Assembly (NCBI GenBank): GCA_025929455.1
Contig: JAICMB010000202.1
Coordinates: 1-6,319 of the forward strand
Origin: Bryobacteraceae bacterium
Lineage (GTDB): Bacteria > Acidobacteriota > Terriglobia > Bryobacterales > Bryobacteraceae
Length of the DNA stretch: 6,319 nucleotides
Direction of reading: 5' to 3'
Part shown: one piece after another, positions 1-6,312 of the stretch
How the letters are laid out: each line of letters begins with the position of its first letter
Position numbering within the stretch: the first letter of the stretch is position 1
Notes under the pieces: generated by a model
Told to the model about the DNA's origin: nothing
What the model saw: only the letters and a program-made list of their open reading frames with translations
Database searches by the model: none
Program-made: the position numbers and the translations under genes

Positions 1-776
1 ATGTCCACTACCGCCGCTCCCGGCATGTGCGCGTTGTACATCGATGCGGGTGCCAGCGCCGCGCCGATGCCCGCCACTACCAGAGCGAACGCCGACGGAA
101 AATTGTCCGTTTCGTGCACCACCACGGGACTGAACTGGCTCGCTGCGCACGCCGCGATGAGGAGATCGTAATAGGTCGGTGCAATGCGCCGCTGCGGCAG
201 AATCCATCGCTCGCTCGCCAGTTCCTGCAACGTGACACGCTGCCGCGCGGCCATGGCATGCCCCGCCGGCAGCACTGCCACGACGCCGTCGTTCCAAATC
301 GGTGCAGTGAGCAGTCCCGCCTCGTCAAGCGGCGGCGTCATGAATCCGACGTCGATGATGCCGTGACGCAACTCGTGGCTCTGCTCTTCGGGCAGAAGCT
401 CCCTCAGTTTGAAATCGACGCGCGGGAACTCACGCCGGAACGCAGGCAAAATCGCCGGCAAGACGCTGTGGACTGGAATCAGGCCGGCGCCGATCGTCAG
501 AGTCCCGCAGTCCTTGCCATCCGCCCGCCGCACCGCGCGTACTGCGCGATCGACCTGCTCTACACAGGCGCGCGCTTCGCCCAGAAAAACCCTGCCCGCA
601 TAAGTCAGCTCCACCGAGCGGCTGGTGCGGTTGAGCAGGCGCACGCCTAGCTCCTCTTCTAGCTGACGGATTTGATGGCTTAGAGGCGGTTGCGCGATAT
701 CGAGCCGTTCGGCTGCGCGCGTGAAGTTCAGTTCTTCTGCAACTGCTATGAAATACCGGAGATGGCGAAGTTCCAT
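1..776 (-). CDS. LysR-type transcriptional regulator, C-terminus cut off by the window edge
   Basis: This is a DNA-binding transcriptional regulator of the LysR family, acting in the cytoplasm, usually as a tetramer. Reading leftward from an ATG at 776-774, 258 codons stay open to the edge. The N-terminus MELRHLRYFIAVAEELNFTR is the classic LysR winged-helix start. It is followed by the helix-turn-helix (about residues 18-37, with AAERLDIAQPPLSHQIRQLE), the wing and linker helix (about 50-85), and the effector-binding domain from about residue 91 (TLTIGAG, FPRVDFKLRELL, GIIDVGFMTPPL, GIGAALAP). The family is usually 290-320 residues, so roughly 35-60 are missing. The sequence resembles the CbnR/BenM subgroup, but the effector cannot be inferred. 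An in-frame TAG (779-777) directly precedes the ATG, which fixes the start. No good Shine-Dalgarno sequence is visible. It lies 173 bp downstream of the malectin gene in the same direction. Confidence 0.93.
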   Translation of the reverse strand, partial: MELRHLRYFIAVAEELNFTRAAERLDIAQPPLSHQIRQLEEELGVRLLNRTSRSVELTYAGRVFLGEARACVEQVDRAVRAVRRADGKDCGTLTIGAGLIPVHSVLPAILPAFRREFPRVDFKLRELLPEEQSHELRHGIIDVGFMTPPLDEAGLLTAPIWNDGVVAVLPAGHAMAARQRVTLQELASERWILPQRRIAPTYYDLLIAACAASQFSPVVVHETDNFPSAFALVVAGIGAALAPASMYNAHMPGAAVVD

Positions 777-803
777 CTATTTGGAAAGCCTGAAAAGGGG
801 GAA

Positions 804-834
804 GCCTGCCGGGCGCTTGCCACGACCGGCAGGC
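804..834 (-). repeat. GC-rich inverted repeat in the LysR leader
   Basis: Perfect 9-bp arms, GCCTGCCGG (804-812) and CCGGCAGGC (826-834), enclose a 13-nt loop. The near arm lies 27 nt upstream of the LysR start codon, so in a LysR transcript it would form a stable hairpin just before the poorly marked ribosome site. It lacks a following run of T on either strand, so it is not a typical intrinsic terminator. It could be a leader structure, a protein site, or a dispersed palindromic repeat; the sequence alone does not decide. Confidence 0.5.
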
Positions 835-877
835 CAACTTCGCGGACGGTGCCTGACCACGAAGTTTCGTCGGTTGT

Positions 878-919
878 TATACGCAGTATATATCAGAAAG
901 TGCTATTTCGATACTCGAA
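878..919 (-). promoter_or_regulatory. candidate LysR-box pair (two T-N11-A dyads)
   Basis: Two perfect dyads of the same geometry lie in the AT-rich gap upstream of the LysR gene: TATAC-GCA-GTATA at 878-890 and TTCGA-TAC-TCGAA at 907-919. The second extends by one pair to TTTCGA/TCGAAA at 906-920. Each is 13 bp of the form T-N11-A with 5-bp arms, which is the known recognition pattern of LysR-family regulators. Their centres (884 and 913) are 29 bp apart, close to three helical turns, as expected for recognition and activation sites bound on one face by a tetramer. A site for autoregulation by the neighbouring LysR protein is an inference. A TATAAT hexamer on the minus strand (936-931) is nearby but lacks a convincing -35 element. 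Confidence 0.45.
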
Positions 920-949
920 AAGAATAAATTATTATAGATCGGCACGGGC

Positions 950-2500
950 CTACCGCGACTCGTCCACAACCTCCAGCGCGTTGATACACGCATAGTTCCT
1001 CACCGGAATAAAGCTGATGTTCAGCTTGCCTTGCGCGGTCGGCTCGATGCCGTGGAAGACTTTGACGAGCGGCCGGTTACTGCCGCCCGCTTCGCGAAAA
1101 ATATCGAAATTCTTGGTGAGCGTGGTGCCGTTGCACAGAATGTCGAACAGCCGGCTTCCCGCGCCTCCGCCGCCGGGCTGCCCGGGTCCGAACCAGGACT
1201 CCGCAGTGTGGAGTACCACGGCATAACGCCCGCGCGCGACCGGAATGCTGTAACTGACGTTGCCGAACCGCTCGCCCGCATACAGCTCGGGATCGTCGCC
1301 GCCGGCCACTGTGCGCGGCCGTGTCACCAGCATGCCGCCCTTTGCAAAACGGTCCGGTTCCCAGAACACGCCGTCGTGCGCGATATAGGAACTGTCGCGC
1401 TCCACCAGCCGGATCGGACGCATGCGCCCCGGGGCGCCGGGCGTAATTTCAATCCCCGAAACCTGCGGCAGCGCAATATTCGGCGTGAAGTTCAGGTGGA
1501 GCTTGCCATCCGGCGCCGGCGAAATGTCGCGAAACACCTTCACATCGGCTGTAGCTGAGCCCGCGTCGGCGATTATATCGAAGCTCTCCAGCAGCGGCCG
1601 GCCGTTCGCCGTCACGCCGAAAATGCGGCTGGTCTCGCCGCCCCCAACCATATTGGAATCGCCATAGAACATCTCGGCGAAGTAGAGGCGCAGCTCATAT
1701 ACTCCCGGCCGCAGCGGAATATCGTATCCAAAAGCGCCTTCGCGGCGGCTCAAAAAGAGACGCGGGTCGCGGGTACCGGCTACACGCCGGTCGTGTGACG
1801 AGCCGGCCGTACCGCCATGAAAGTAGCGATCGCCCTGCCACAAGTGACCGAACGCGTCCGTATACGAGGTGTTCGCGACGCCCGCGAGGATGCGCACGGC
1901 TCCGTTTTCAGCGGCAACGGGCGCCCCCTGCGAAGGTAGCGGTACAAGTGCCGGCGCCGGGGTGTGGCGCCATGCGGCATAACCGAGCGCGGCCGTTACC
2001 AGCACCGCCGCGCCGGTAAGCAGCCACATGCCGCGAAACCCCCGGCGCACGAGTTCAAATTCCAGCGGAGCTGTAGGGACCGGCTGCGGGCCGACAGCGG
2101 CCGGCGGAGTGGCAGGTTCAACCGTGGTGAGTGCGGTCTGCGCATGTTCTGCCGGGAGCGCCGGGTTCGGCACAAACCGCGGCGAATATTGCCCGGAAGG
2201 AATTTCGATGTGAATGGCGTGTCCGGCGCCCTGACCTTCGTAGAACTCCCGCAGCCGTTTTCTTAGGCGGTGCGCTTCCACACGCACAATCGAATCGCGC
2301 TTCTGGTCGAAACTCGCCGGGCGGCCTAGCGCCTCGATCGCGATGTTGTACTCCTTGATCGCGTTCGACTGCCCCTCAAAATATTTCCCACAGACATATA
2401 TAAGGACCTGCGCCAAGCCGGGAGCGCGCGCGAACAACCCGGAGGCGAGCAGGGCTTCTAATTCCGCCCGCTGAGCCTCAAAATCTGCGGCAATAGGCAT
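950..2500 (-). CDS. membrane-anchored regulator-like protein with two tandem malectin domains
   Basis: This 516-residue protein has a composite architecture. Residues 8-109 match an N-terminal domain I recall from Acidobacterial and proteobacterial signalling proteins (AIKEYNIAIEALGR 47-60, DSIVRVEAHRLRKRLREFY 69-87, IEIPSGQYSPRF 98-109). It looks like a DNA-binding-type domain, but that role is inferred. A Pro/Ala-rich linker (about 111-146) leads to one membrane helix (157-177), preceded by VRRGFR, which favours an N-in orientation. Then come two malectin-like carbohydrate-binding domains, about 202-353 and 361-512. Each has a Trp-Asp element (HLWQGDRYFHGG; VFWEPDRFAKGG), a GxY-x-L-xx-AE strand (GVYELRLYFAE; GRYAVVLHTAE), an SR-[IL]-F strand and a final IEI/LEV strand. 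The likely role is a one-component sensor of periplasmic sugars. ATG at 2500-2498 follows GGGGA by 3 nt. It is divergent from the TonB receptor gene. Confidence 0.85.
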   Translation of the reverse strand: MPIAADFEAQRAELEALLASGLFARAPGLAQVLIYVCGKYFEGQSNAIKEYNIAIEALGRPASFDQKRDSIVRVEAHRLRKRLREFYEGQGAGHAIHIEIPSGQYSPRFVPNPALPAEHAQTALTTVEPATPPAAVGPQPVPTAPLEFELVRRGFRGMWLLTGAAVLVTAALGYAAWRHTPAPALVPLPSQGAPVAAENGAVRILAGVANTSYTDAFGHLWQGDRYFHGGTAGSSHDRRVAGTRDPRLFLSRREGAFGYDIPLRPGVYELRLYFAEMFYGDSNMVGGGETSRIFGVTANGRPLLESFDIIADAGSATADVKVFRDISPAPDGKLHLNFTPNIALPQVSGIEITPGAPGRMRPIRLVERDSSYIAHDGVFWEPDRFAKGGMLVTRPRTVAGGDDPELYAGERFGNVSYSIPVARGRYAVVLHTAESWFGPGQPGGGGAGSRLFDILCNGTTLTKNFDIFREAGGSNRPLVKVFHGIEPTAQGKLNISFIPVRNYACINALEVVDESR

Positions 2501-2527
2501 GTTTCCCCAAGCAGTTACTTTCGTTGG

Positions 2528-2556
2528 AGTATACCGGAATCGGCGAGAGCCCGCAA
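2528..2556 (-). promoter_or_regulatory. candidate sigma70-type promoter of the malectin gene
   Basis: On the minus strand, TATACT (2533-2528, 5 of 6 to TATAAT) lies 17 bp from TTGCGG (2556-2551, sharing TTG with TTGACA). Transcription would start near 2521 and give a leader of about 20 nt before the ATG, with GGGGA as a Shine-Dalgarno-like element. The -35 match is weak, which fits a promoter that needs an activator. The CGTTAC elements begin about 20 bp upstream of it. Confidence 0.4.
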
Positions 2557-2574
2557 CCGGAGCGTCCGTATTCA

Positions 2575-2667
2575 GTAACGGCTCGCCAAGGACGGTAACG
2601 AATGCGTTAACGCAACTGAAATAAAAAGACTTACTGCGTTAACTCTATCCGGCGTTGACCTGTTAAC
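2575..2667. promoter_or_regulatory. cluster of CGTTAAC-like elements, candidate operator
   Basis: Six related short elements lie within 93 bp. On the minus strand, CGTTAC occurs at 2580-2575 and 2600-2595. On the plus strand, CGTTAAC occurs at 2605-2611 and 2637-2643, CGTTGAC at 2653-2659 and TGTTAAC at 2661-2667. The 2605 copy sits in the perfect 12-bp palindrome TGCGTTAACGCA (2603-2614), and TGCGTTAAC recurs at 2635-2643. The starts of the four plus copies are 32, 16 and 8 bp apart, and the first two are about three helical turns apart. Repeats of this kind between divergent genes usually mark cooperative binding by one regulator. The adjacent malectin protein is the obvious candidate, by inference only. 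Confidence 0.45.
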
Positions 2668-2728
2668 CCCATTAGCCTCCCGCGAGAGGGTAATAGATTT
2701 GTATTATCAACAAAAGCCTTTGCTACGC

Positions 2729-2773
2729 GCGCACAACTTCCCTGCACCCCAAACGGACTATACCGTTGTGCGC
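2729..2773 (+). repeat. inverted repeat in the receptor leader
   Basis: Perfect 9-bp arms, GCGCACAAC (2729-2737) and GTTGTGCGC (2765-2773), are separated by 27 nt. The right arm ends 46 nt before the receptor ATG. It may be a hairpin in the 5' untranslated leader, if transcription starts upstream of 2729, or a spaced operator dyad. No T-run follows it, so a terminator is unlikely. Confidence 0.45.
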
Positions 2774-2805
2774 CTCCGCTGCATTCTGTTCTACGAAACG
2801 AAATC

Positions 2806-2813
2806 AGGAAGGG
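2806..2813 (+). promoter_or_regulatory. ribosome binding site of the TonB-dependent receptor
   Basis: AGGAAGGG lies 6 nt before the ATG at 2820. It is a strong Shine-Dalgarno match and supports this start, which also gives an N-terminus that reads as a clean signal peptide. Confidence 0.8.
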
Positions 2814-2819
2814 TAAGGT

Positions 2820-5800
2820 ATGCCAACACTCGCAAAAACACTCCGTGTCGCGTCGCTGGCCTTATGGTGTCTGACGGTGGCGGCGCCGCTCGGTTTCGCG
2901 CAGTCGATTACGGGTACGTTGACGGGGACGGTCGGGGATGCGTCGGGCGCCGTGGTTCCGGGCGCCAATGTATCACTTATCAATGAGGGATCGGGTGACG
3001 AGCGCAAGACGGTCACGAACTCCGATGGGTACTTTACGATCGCGGCGGTGCCGGCCGGCACTTACACGCTGCGCATTGAGGCGCCCGGGTTCCAGAAGTA
3101 CGAGAGCAAGGGCGTGGCCTTCAACGGCTCCGATAAGCGCAACGTCAACGCCGTGATGCAGGTCGGGACGGCGGCGCAGTCGGTCGAGGTCGTTTCGGCG
3201 GTCGACATCATCACGCCCGTAGACTCCGGCGAGAAGGCCTCCACGCTCAACACCCGCGAGTTGCAGGACTTCTCCGTAGTCGGCCGCAGCGCGGCGGAGT
3301 TTATCAAGATTCTGCCGGGCATGGGCATTGCGGGCACCGGCGTCGAAAACCGGTCGAATTTTACAGGTGAAGTGATCGGCATCAACGGCAATGGCGACGC
3401 CGGAAGCCAGAGCGCCCTAAACGGCGCCTATAACGTTAACGGCCTGCCCACCAATTCGCTGGACATCACGGCCGACGGTGCGCACGTCTCCGATCCGGGC
3501 TGCAATTGCGCCACGCCCGTCAATCCGAATACCGACATGATCCAGGAAATGAAAGTCATGACGTCGAATTTCAGCGCGGAGAACTCCAAAGGTCCGGCAG
3601 TTATCAACACCATCGCGAAGGCCGGCACGCGCGACTTCCACGGAGAAGGCTATTTCTATGCACGCGATTACTCGTTGAACGCGAACGACTGGATCAACAA
3701 TCGCCTGAACGTGCCCCAACCGAAGAACAAGTACTTCTTCCCGGGCGGAAATATCGGCGGTCCGGTGCTGGTTCCCGGAACAAACTTCAACAAGAACCGC
3801 GACAAGCTGTTCTTCTTTACCGGATTCGAATATTATTTGCAGTCGCTCGATACCGGCATCGTCAACGCAACTGTTCCGACGCCCGGAATGCTCGACGGCA
3901 ATTTCAGTCCCGCGGAGTTGGCAAAACTAGGCACCATCGACGCTTCCGGCGGCGCGCCGAAACAGCTGAATAGCGCGTTGTACCCGAATGGCATTATTCC
4001 AAAGTCGCAAATTGATTCGAGCGGCCTGGCGCTGTTGAAGTTGCTACCGCAACCGAACGTCGATCCTAATCTGACGGGCGGTTACAATTTCGTGAAGGCC
4101 GTCGATTTCGACCAGAATTCGTGGCAGTGGATGAGCCGCGTGGATTACTCCATCAGCGATAACACCAAGCTGTTCGTTCGCTACAACCTGCAGAAGGAAA
4201 AGCAGCTGTTCCCCGTCGGCTTATGGTGGCGCAACGCGAACCAGGTCCCATATCCGACTCCAGTGGTGGGTAACAATCAGAGCCAGTCGGTATCGGCGGA
4301 CCTCACGCACGTGTTCAGCCCGACACTGACCAACGAGTTTGTATTCGGATATACCTACATCGATTTCCCAAACGTTTTCGAGGACCCGAGCAAGGTAGAC
4401 CGCACCAAAGTTGGATATAACAACCCGGGCCTGTTCCATAACGGCGTGACGCAGATTCCACAATTGTCGGGCGGAGGCGAGATCGCGACCATGCTGAACC
4501 CGGGCGGTTTCGAAGCAGGGGGAAGTAAAGGCCTTTTCGCGGACAAATACCTGCCGACCTTTTCCGATAACCTTTCAAAGGTGTGGGGGACGCACACGCT
4601 GAAGTTCGGCGCGTACTACGAATATGTGATCAACAACCAGCCTGCCAACACCAATTCAAACGGAGCTATTACAGAGAATGCGGCGGCGGGCAGCAATACT
4701 ATCGGGAACCAGTACGCAGACCTGCTCACCGGTCGTACGAGCTCGTATTCGGAGACAAACTACAGCAACCTGCATAACGAGGCGTACAATACGCTCGAGT
4801 TTTTCGTACAGGACAACTGGAAGGTCACGAGGCGCGTGACGCTCGAGTTGGGTATCCGCATATCGCATTTTGGACAGTGGTATGACCGGCTGGGAAACGG
4901 TTTCGCCGTCTGGGATCCATCGTTGTACAACGCTGCGGATACCGCTACGGGCGACTACACGGGTTTTACCTGGCACAAGAAGAACTCCAAGATCCCGCTA
5001 TCCGGATTTAGTTCTCCCGCGCTTTTGTTCGGACCCCGATTCGGCGTCGCTTATGACATCTTTGGTTCTGGCAAGACAGTCTTGCGAGGCGGCTGGGGGC
5101 GCTTCTACTACCACAACTCGCAGTTCACAACCGGGTTAGATGTCTCTGCCGGTCAACAGAACGTAACACTGAACAATTTGAACTTAGCCGACATTCCGAA
5201 TCAGGTAAACTTCGTTGGCGGTGTTTCAGCAGCAGGCGTAGACCCGAACGATGACAAGACCCCCTACAGCGATAGTTACAGCTTTACGATTTCGCAGCGC
5301 GTGCCGGGAGCGAGTCTGTTGGAGGTTTCCTACGTCGGAAACCAGAGCCACGATCTACTTAATACGGGAAATCTTGGCACCAACGTCAATGCCGTGCCGT
5401 ATGGCGCTTTATTCGGCATCTCGAACCCGTCCGGGCTGAGCTCGGGCGCGTATAGCGCGTACCGTCCATTTCAGATCTACGGCGACCTGGGCATCGTGCA
5501 ACACAACCTCTACCAGAACTATAATTCGTTGCAGATTACCTGGGCCAAGCAGCGCGGTCACTGGGATATCCAGGCCAACTACACGTACGGCAAGAACCTC
5601 GGTATCGTTGGCGGCGATCAGCTAAATCTCAATAACGACTACGGCCCGCTCGCGAACGACCGGCGTCACATTTTCAACGCCGCGTATTCGGTCGAGTTCG
5701 GGAATCCGGTGAAGAACAACAAATTCGCGGCCGCGGCGGTGAACGGCTGGCAGGTTTCGGGCATTACGCAGTGGCAGAGCGGAATCAACTTAGCCGCTAA

Positions 5801-6272
5801 CACCGGGAATAACTTCAACCTCAATGCGAACAATTTTGCAGTGAACGGCAATGCCATCAACGCGCGTTATATCAACGGAACGGATTCCGTGCCACTGCAG
5901 CCGATACTGACGTGTAATCCCACCGCGAACCTCGCCGCTCATCAGTTTGTGAATGCGAACTGCTTCGCGCTGCCCACCACGCCCGGAGGCAATGGGCCCA
6001 TCGTGCTGCCGGAAATATTCGGACCGGCCTACTTCGACACCGACCTGTCACTGTTCAAGAACTTCAAGATCGGTGAGTCGAAGAAGCTGCAGTTCCGCTT
6101 CTCAGCTTACAATTTCCTCAATCACGCGCTGTGGAGCTTCCGGGGCGCCGGCAACAACCTGAATTTGATCTTCGATCCCGACACGGGCAAGGTCTCTAAC
6201 CCCAACTTCGGCGTCACGACCGATAAACTGGGCCACCGCATCGTTCAGCTCGCCGTGAAGTTCTACTTCTAG
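2820..6272 (+). CDS. TonB-dependent receptor, Oar-like, with carboxypeptidase-regulatory-like domain
   Basis: This is an outer-membrane receptor of 1150 residues, complete, of the Oar-like/SusC-related type that imports large ligands with energy from TonB-ExbBD. Residues 1-27 form a signal peptide (hydrophobic core VASLALWCLTVAA, probable cleavage after GFA). Residues about 29-115 form a carboxypeptidase-regulatory-like beta-sandwich (ITGTLTGTVGDASGAVVPGA, NSDGYFTIAAVPAGTYTLRI). The plug follows at about 134-270 (LNTRELQDF, FIKILPGM, NVNGLPTNSLDITADGAHVS, MIQEMKVMTSNFSAENSKG). The rest is a beta-barrel with typical family segments (DKLFFFTGFEYY, FFVQDNWKVTRRVTLELGIR, FGPRFGVAYDIFG, NDRRHIFNAAY). 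It ends QLAVKFYF, with the terminal Phe expected for recognition by the Bam complex. Length and order fit the acidobacterial family. Unusual features are a C-N-C motif in the plug (228, 230) and two barrel cysteines (1032, 1048). The substrate is unknown; the divergent malectin protein hints at a sugar or glycan. Confidence 0.94.
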   Translation: MPTLAKTLRVASLALWCLTVAAPLGFAQSITGTLTGTVGDASGAVVPGANVSLINEGSGDERKTVTNSDGYFTIAAVPAGTYTLRIEAPGFQKYESKGVAFNGSDKRNVNAVMQVGTAAQSVEVVSAVDIITPVDSGEKASTLNTRELQDFSVVGRSAAEFIKILPGMGIAGTGVENRSNFTGEVIGINGNGDAGSQSALNGAYNVNGLPTNSLDITADGAHVSDPGCNCATPVNPNTDMIQEMKVMTSNFSAENSKGPAVINTIAKAGTRDFHGEGYFYARDYSLNANDWINNRLNVPQPKNKYFFPGGNIGGPVLVPGTNFNKNRDKLFFFTGFEYYLQSLDTGIVNATVPTPGMLDGNFSPAELAKLGTIDASGGAPKQLNSALYPNGIIPKSQIDSSGLALLKLLPQPNVDPNLTGGYNFVKAVDFDQNSWQWMSRVDYSISDNTKLFVRYNLQKEKQLFPVGLWWRNANQVPYPTPVVGNNQSQSVSADLTHVFSPTLTNEFVFGYTYIDFPNVFEDPSKVDRTKVGYNNPGLFHNGVTQIPQLSGGGEIATMLNPGGFEAGGSKGLFADKYLPTFSDNLSKVWGTHTLKFGAYYEYVINNQPANTNSNGAITENAAAGSNTIGNQYADLLTGRTSSYSETNYSNLHNEAYNTLEFFVQDNWKVTRRVTLELGIRISHFGQWYDRLGNGFAVWDPSLYNAADTATGDYTGFTWHKKNSKIPLSGFSSPALLFGPRFGVAYDIFGSGKTVLRGGWGRFYYHNSQFTTGLDVSAGQQNVTLNNLNLADIPNQVNFVGGVSAAGVDPNDDKTPYSDSYSFTISQRVPGASLLEVSYVGNQSHDLLNTGNLGTNVNAVPYGALFGISNPSGLSSGAYSAYRPFQIYGDLGIVQHNLYQNYNSLQITWAKQRGHWDIQANYTYGKNLGIVGGDQLNLNNDYGPLANDRRHIFNAAYSVEFGNPVKNNKFAAAAVNGWQVSGITQWQSGINLAANTGNNFNLNANNFAVNGNAINARYINGTDSVPLQPILTCNPTANLAAHQFVNANCFALPTTPGGNGPIVLPEIFGPAYFDTDLSLFKNFKIGESKKLQFRFSAYNFLNHALWSFRGAGNNLNLIFDPDTGKVSNPNFGVTTDKLGHRIVQLAVKFYF

Positions 6273-6284
6273 GCGCTATCTGTG

Positions 6285-6312
6285 GGGCAGGCGTTCTTGC
6301 CGCCTGCCCTTT
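6285..6312 (+). terminator. probable intrinsic terminator of the receptor gene
   Basis: Perfect 9-bp arms, GGGCAGGCG (6285-6293) and CGCCTGCCC (6301-6309), enclose a 7-nt loop and begin 13 nt after the receptor stop codon. Position and stability fit a terminator, but only TTT follows (6310-6312), so the U-tract is short. It could also be a dispersed palindromic repeat that serves as a terminator. Confidence 0.6.

Larger units (their letters stand above)
2501..2819. other. divergent intergenic region between sensor and receptor genes
   Basis: This 319-bp stretch separates two divergently transcribed genes and shows no convincing gene. The short frame starting at 2699 overlaps the receptor start out of frame and has no ribosome site. 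It holds a candidate promoter for the leftward gene, a cluster of CGTTAAC/CGTTAC elements (2575-2667), a 9-bp inverted repeat (2729-2773) and the receptor ribosome site. Part of it (2616-2635, 2691-2720) is AT-rich compared with the flanking coding sequence. I found no clear -35/-10 pair for the receptor gene. A TATACC hexamer (2759-2764) is possible but has no recognisable -35. Confidence 0.8.

Noticed and set aside
27..650. 207-codon open frame on the plus strand
   Set aside because: It lies entirely antisense to the LysR gene, its translation is rich in Arg/His/Gln with no recognisable domain, and the minus-strand LysR frame explains the region fully.
430..837. 135-codon minus-strand frame overlapping the LysR start
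   Set aside because: It is out of frame with LysR, its product is low-complexity Arg/Ala/Ser/Pro, and the LysR frame has clear family motifs through the same bases.
923..933. AATAA-A-TTATT palindrome after the malectin stop codon as a terminator
   Set aside because: It is an all-AT dyad that cannot form a stable hairpin, and no GC stem with a T-run is present on the minus strand in this gap.
1031..1558. 175-codon plus-strand frame inside the malectin gene
   Set aside because: It is antisense to well-conserved malectin sequence and has no recognisable domain or ribosome site.
2655..2696. TTGACC with TAATAG as a promoter for the receptor
   Set aside because: The gap between the hexamers is 30 bp, too long for a sigma70 promoter, and no -10-like hexamer lies at 16-18 bp.
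2699..2986. 95-codon plus-strand frame in the divergent region
   Set aside because: It has no Shine-Dalgarno sequence and runs out of frame into the signal peptide and regulatory-like domain of the receptor.
3506..3973. 155-codon plus-strand frame inside the receptor gene
   Set aside because: It is a shifted frame of the receptor, Arg-rich and without domain features.
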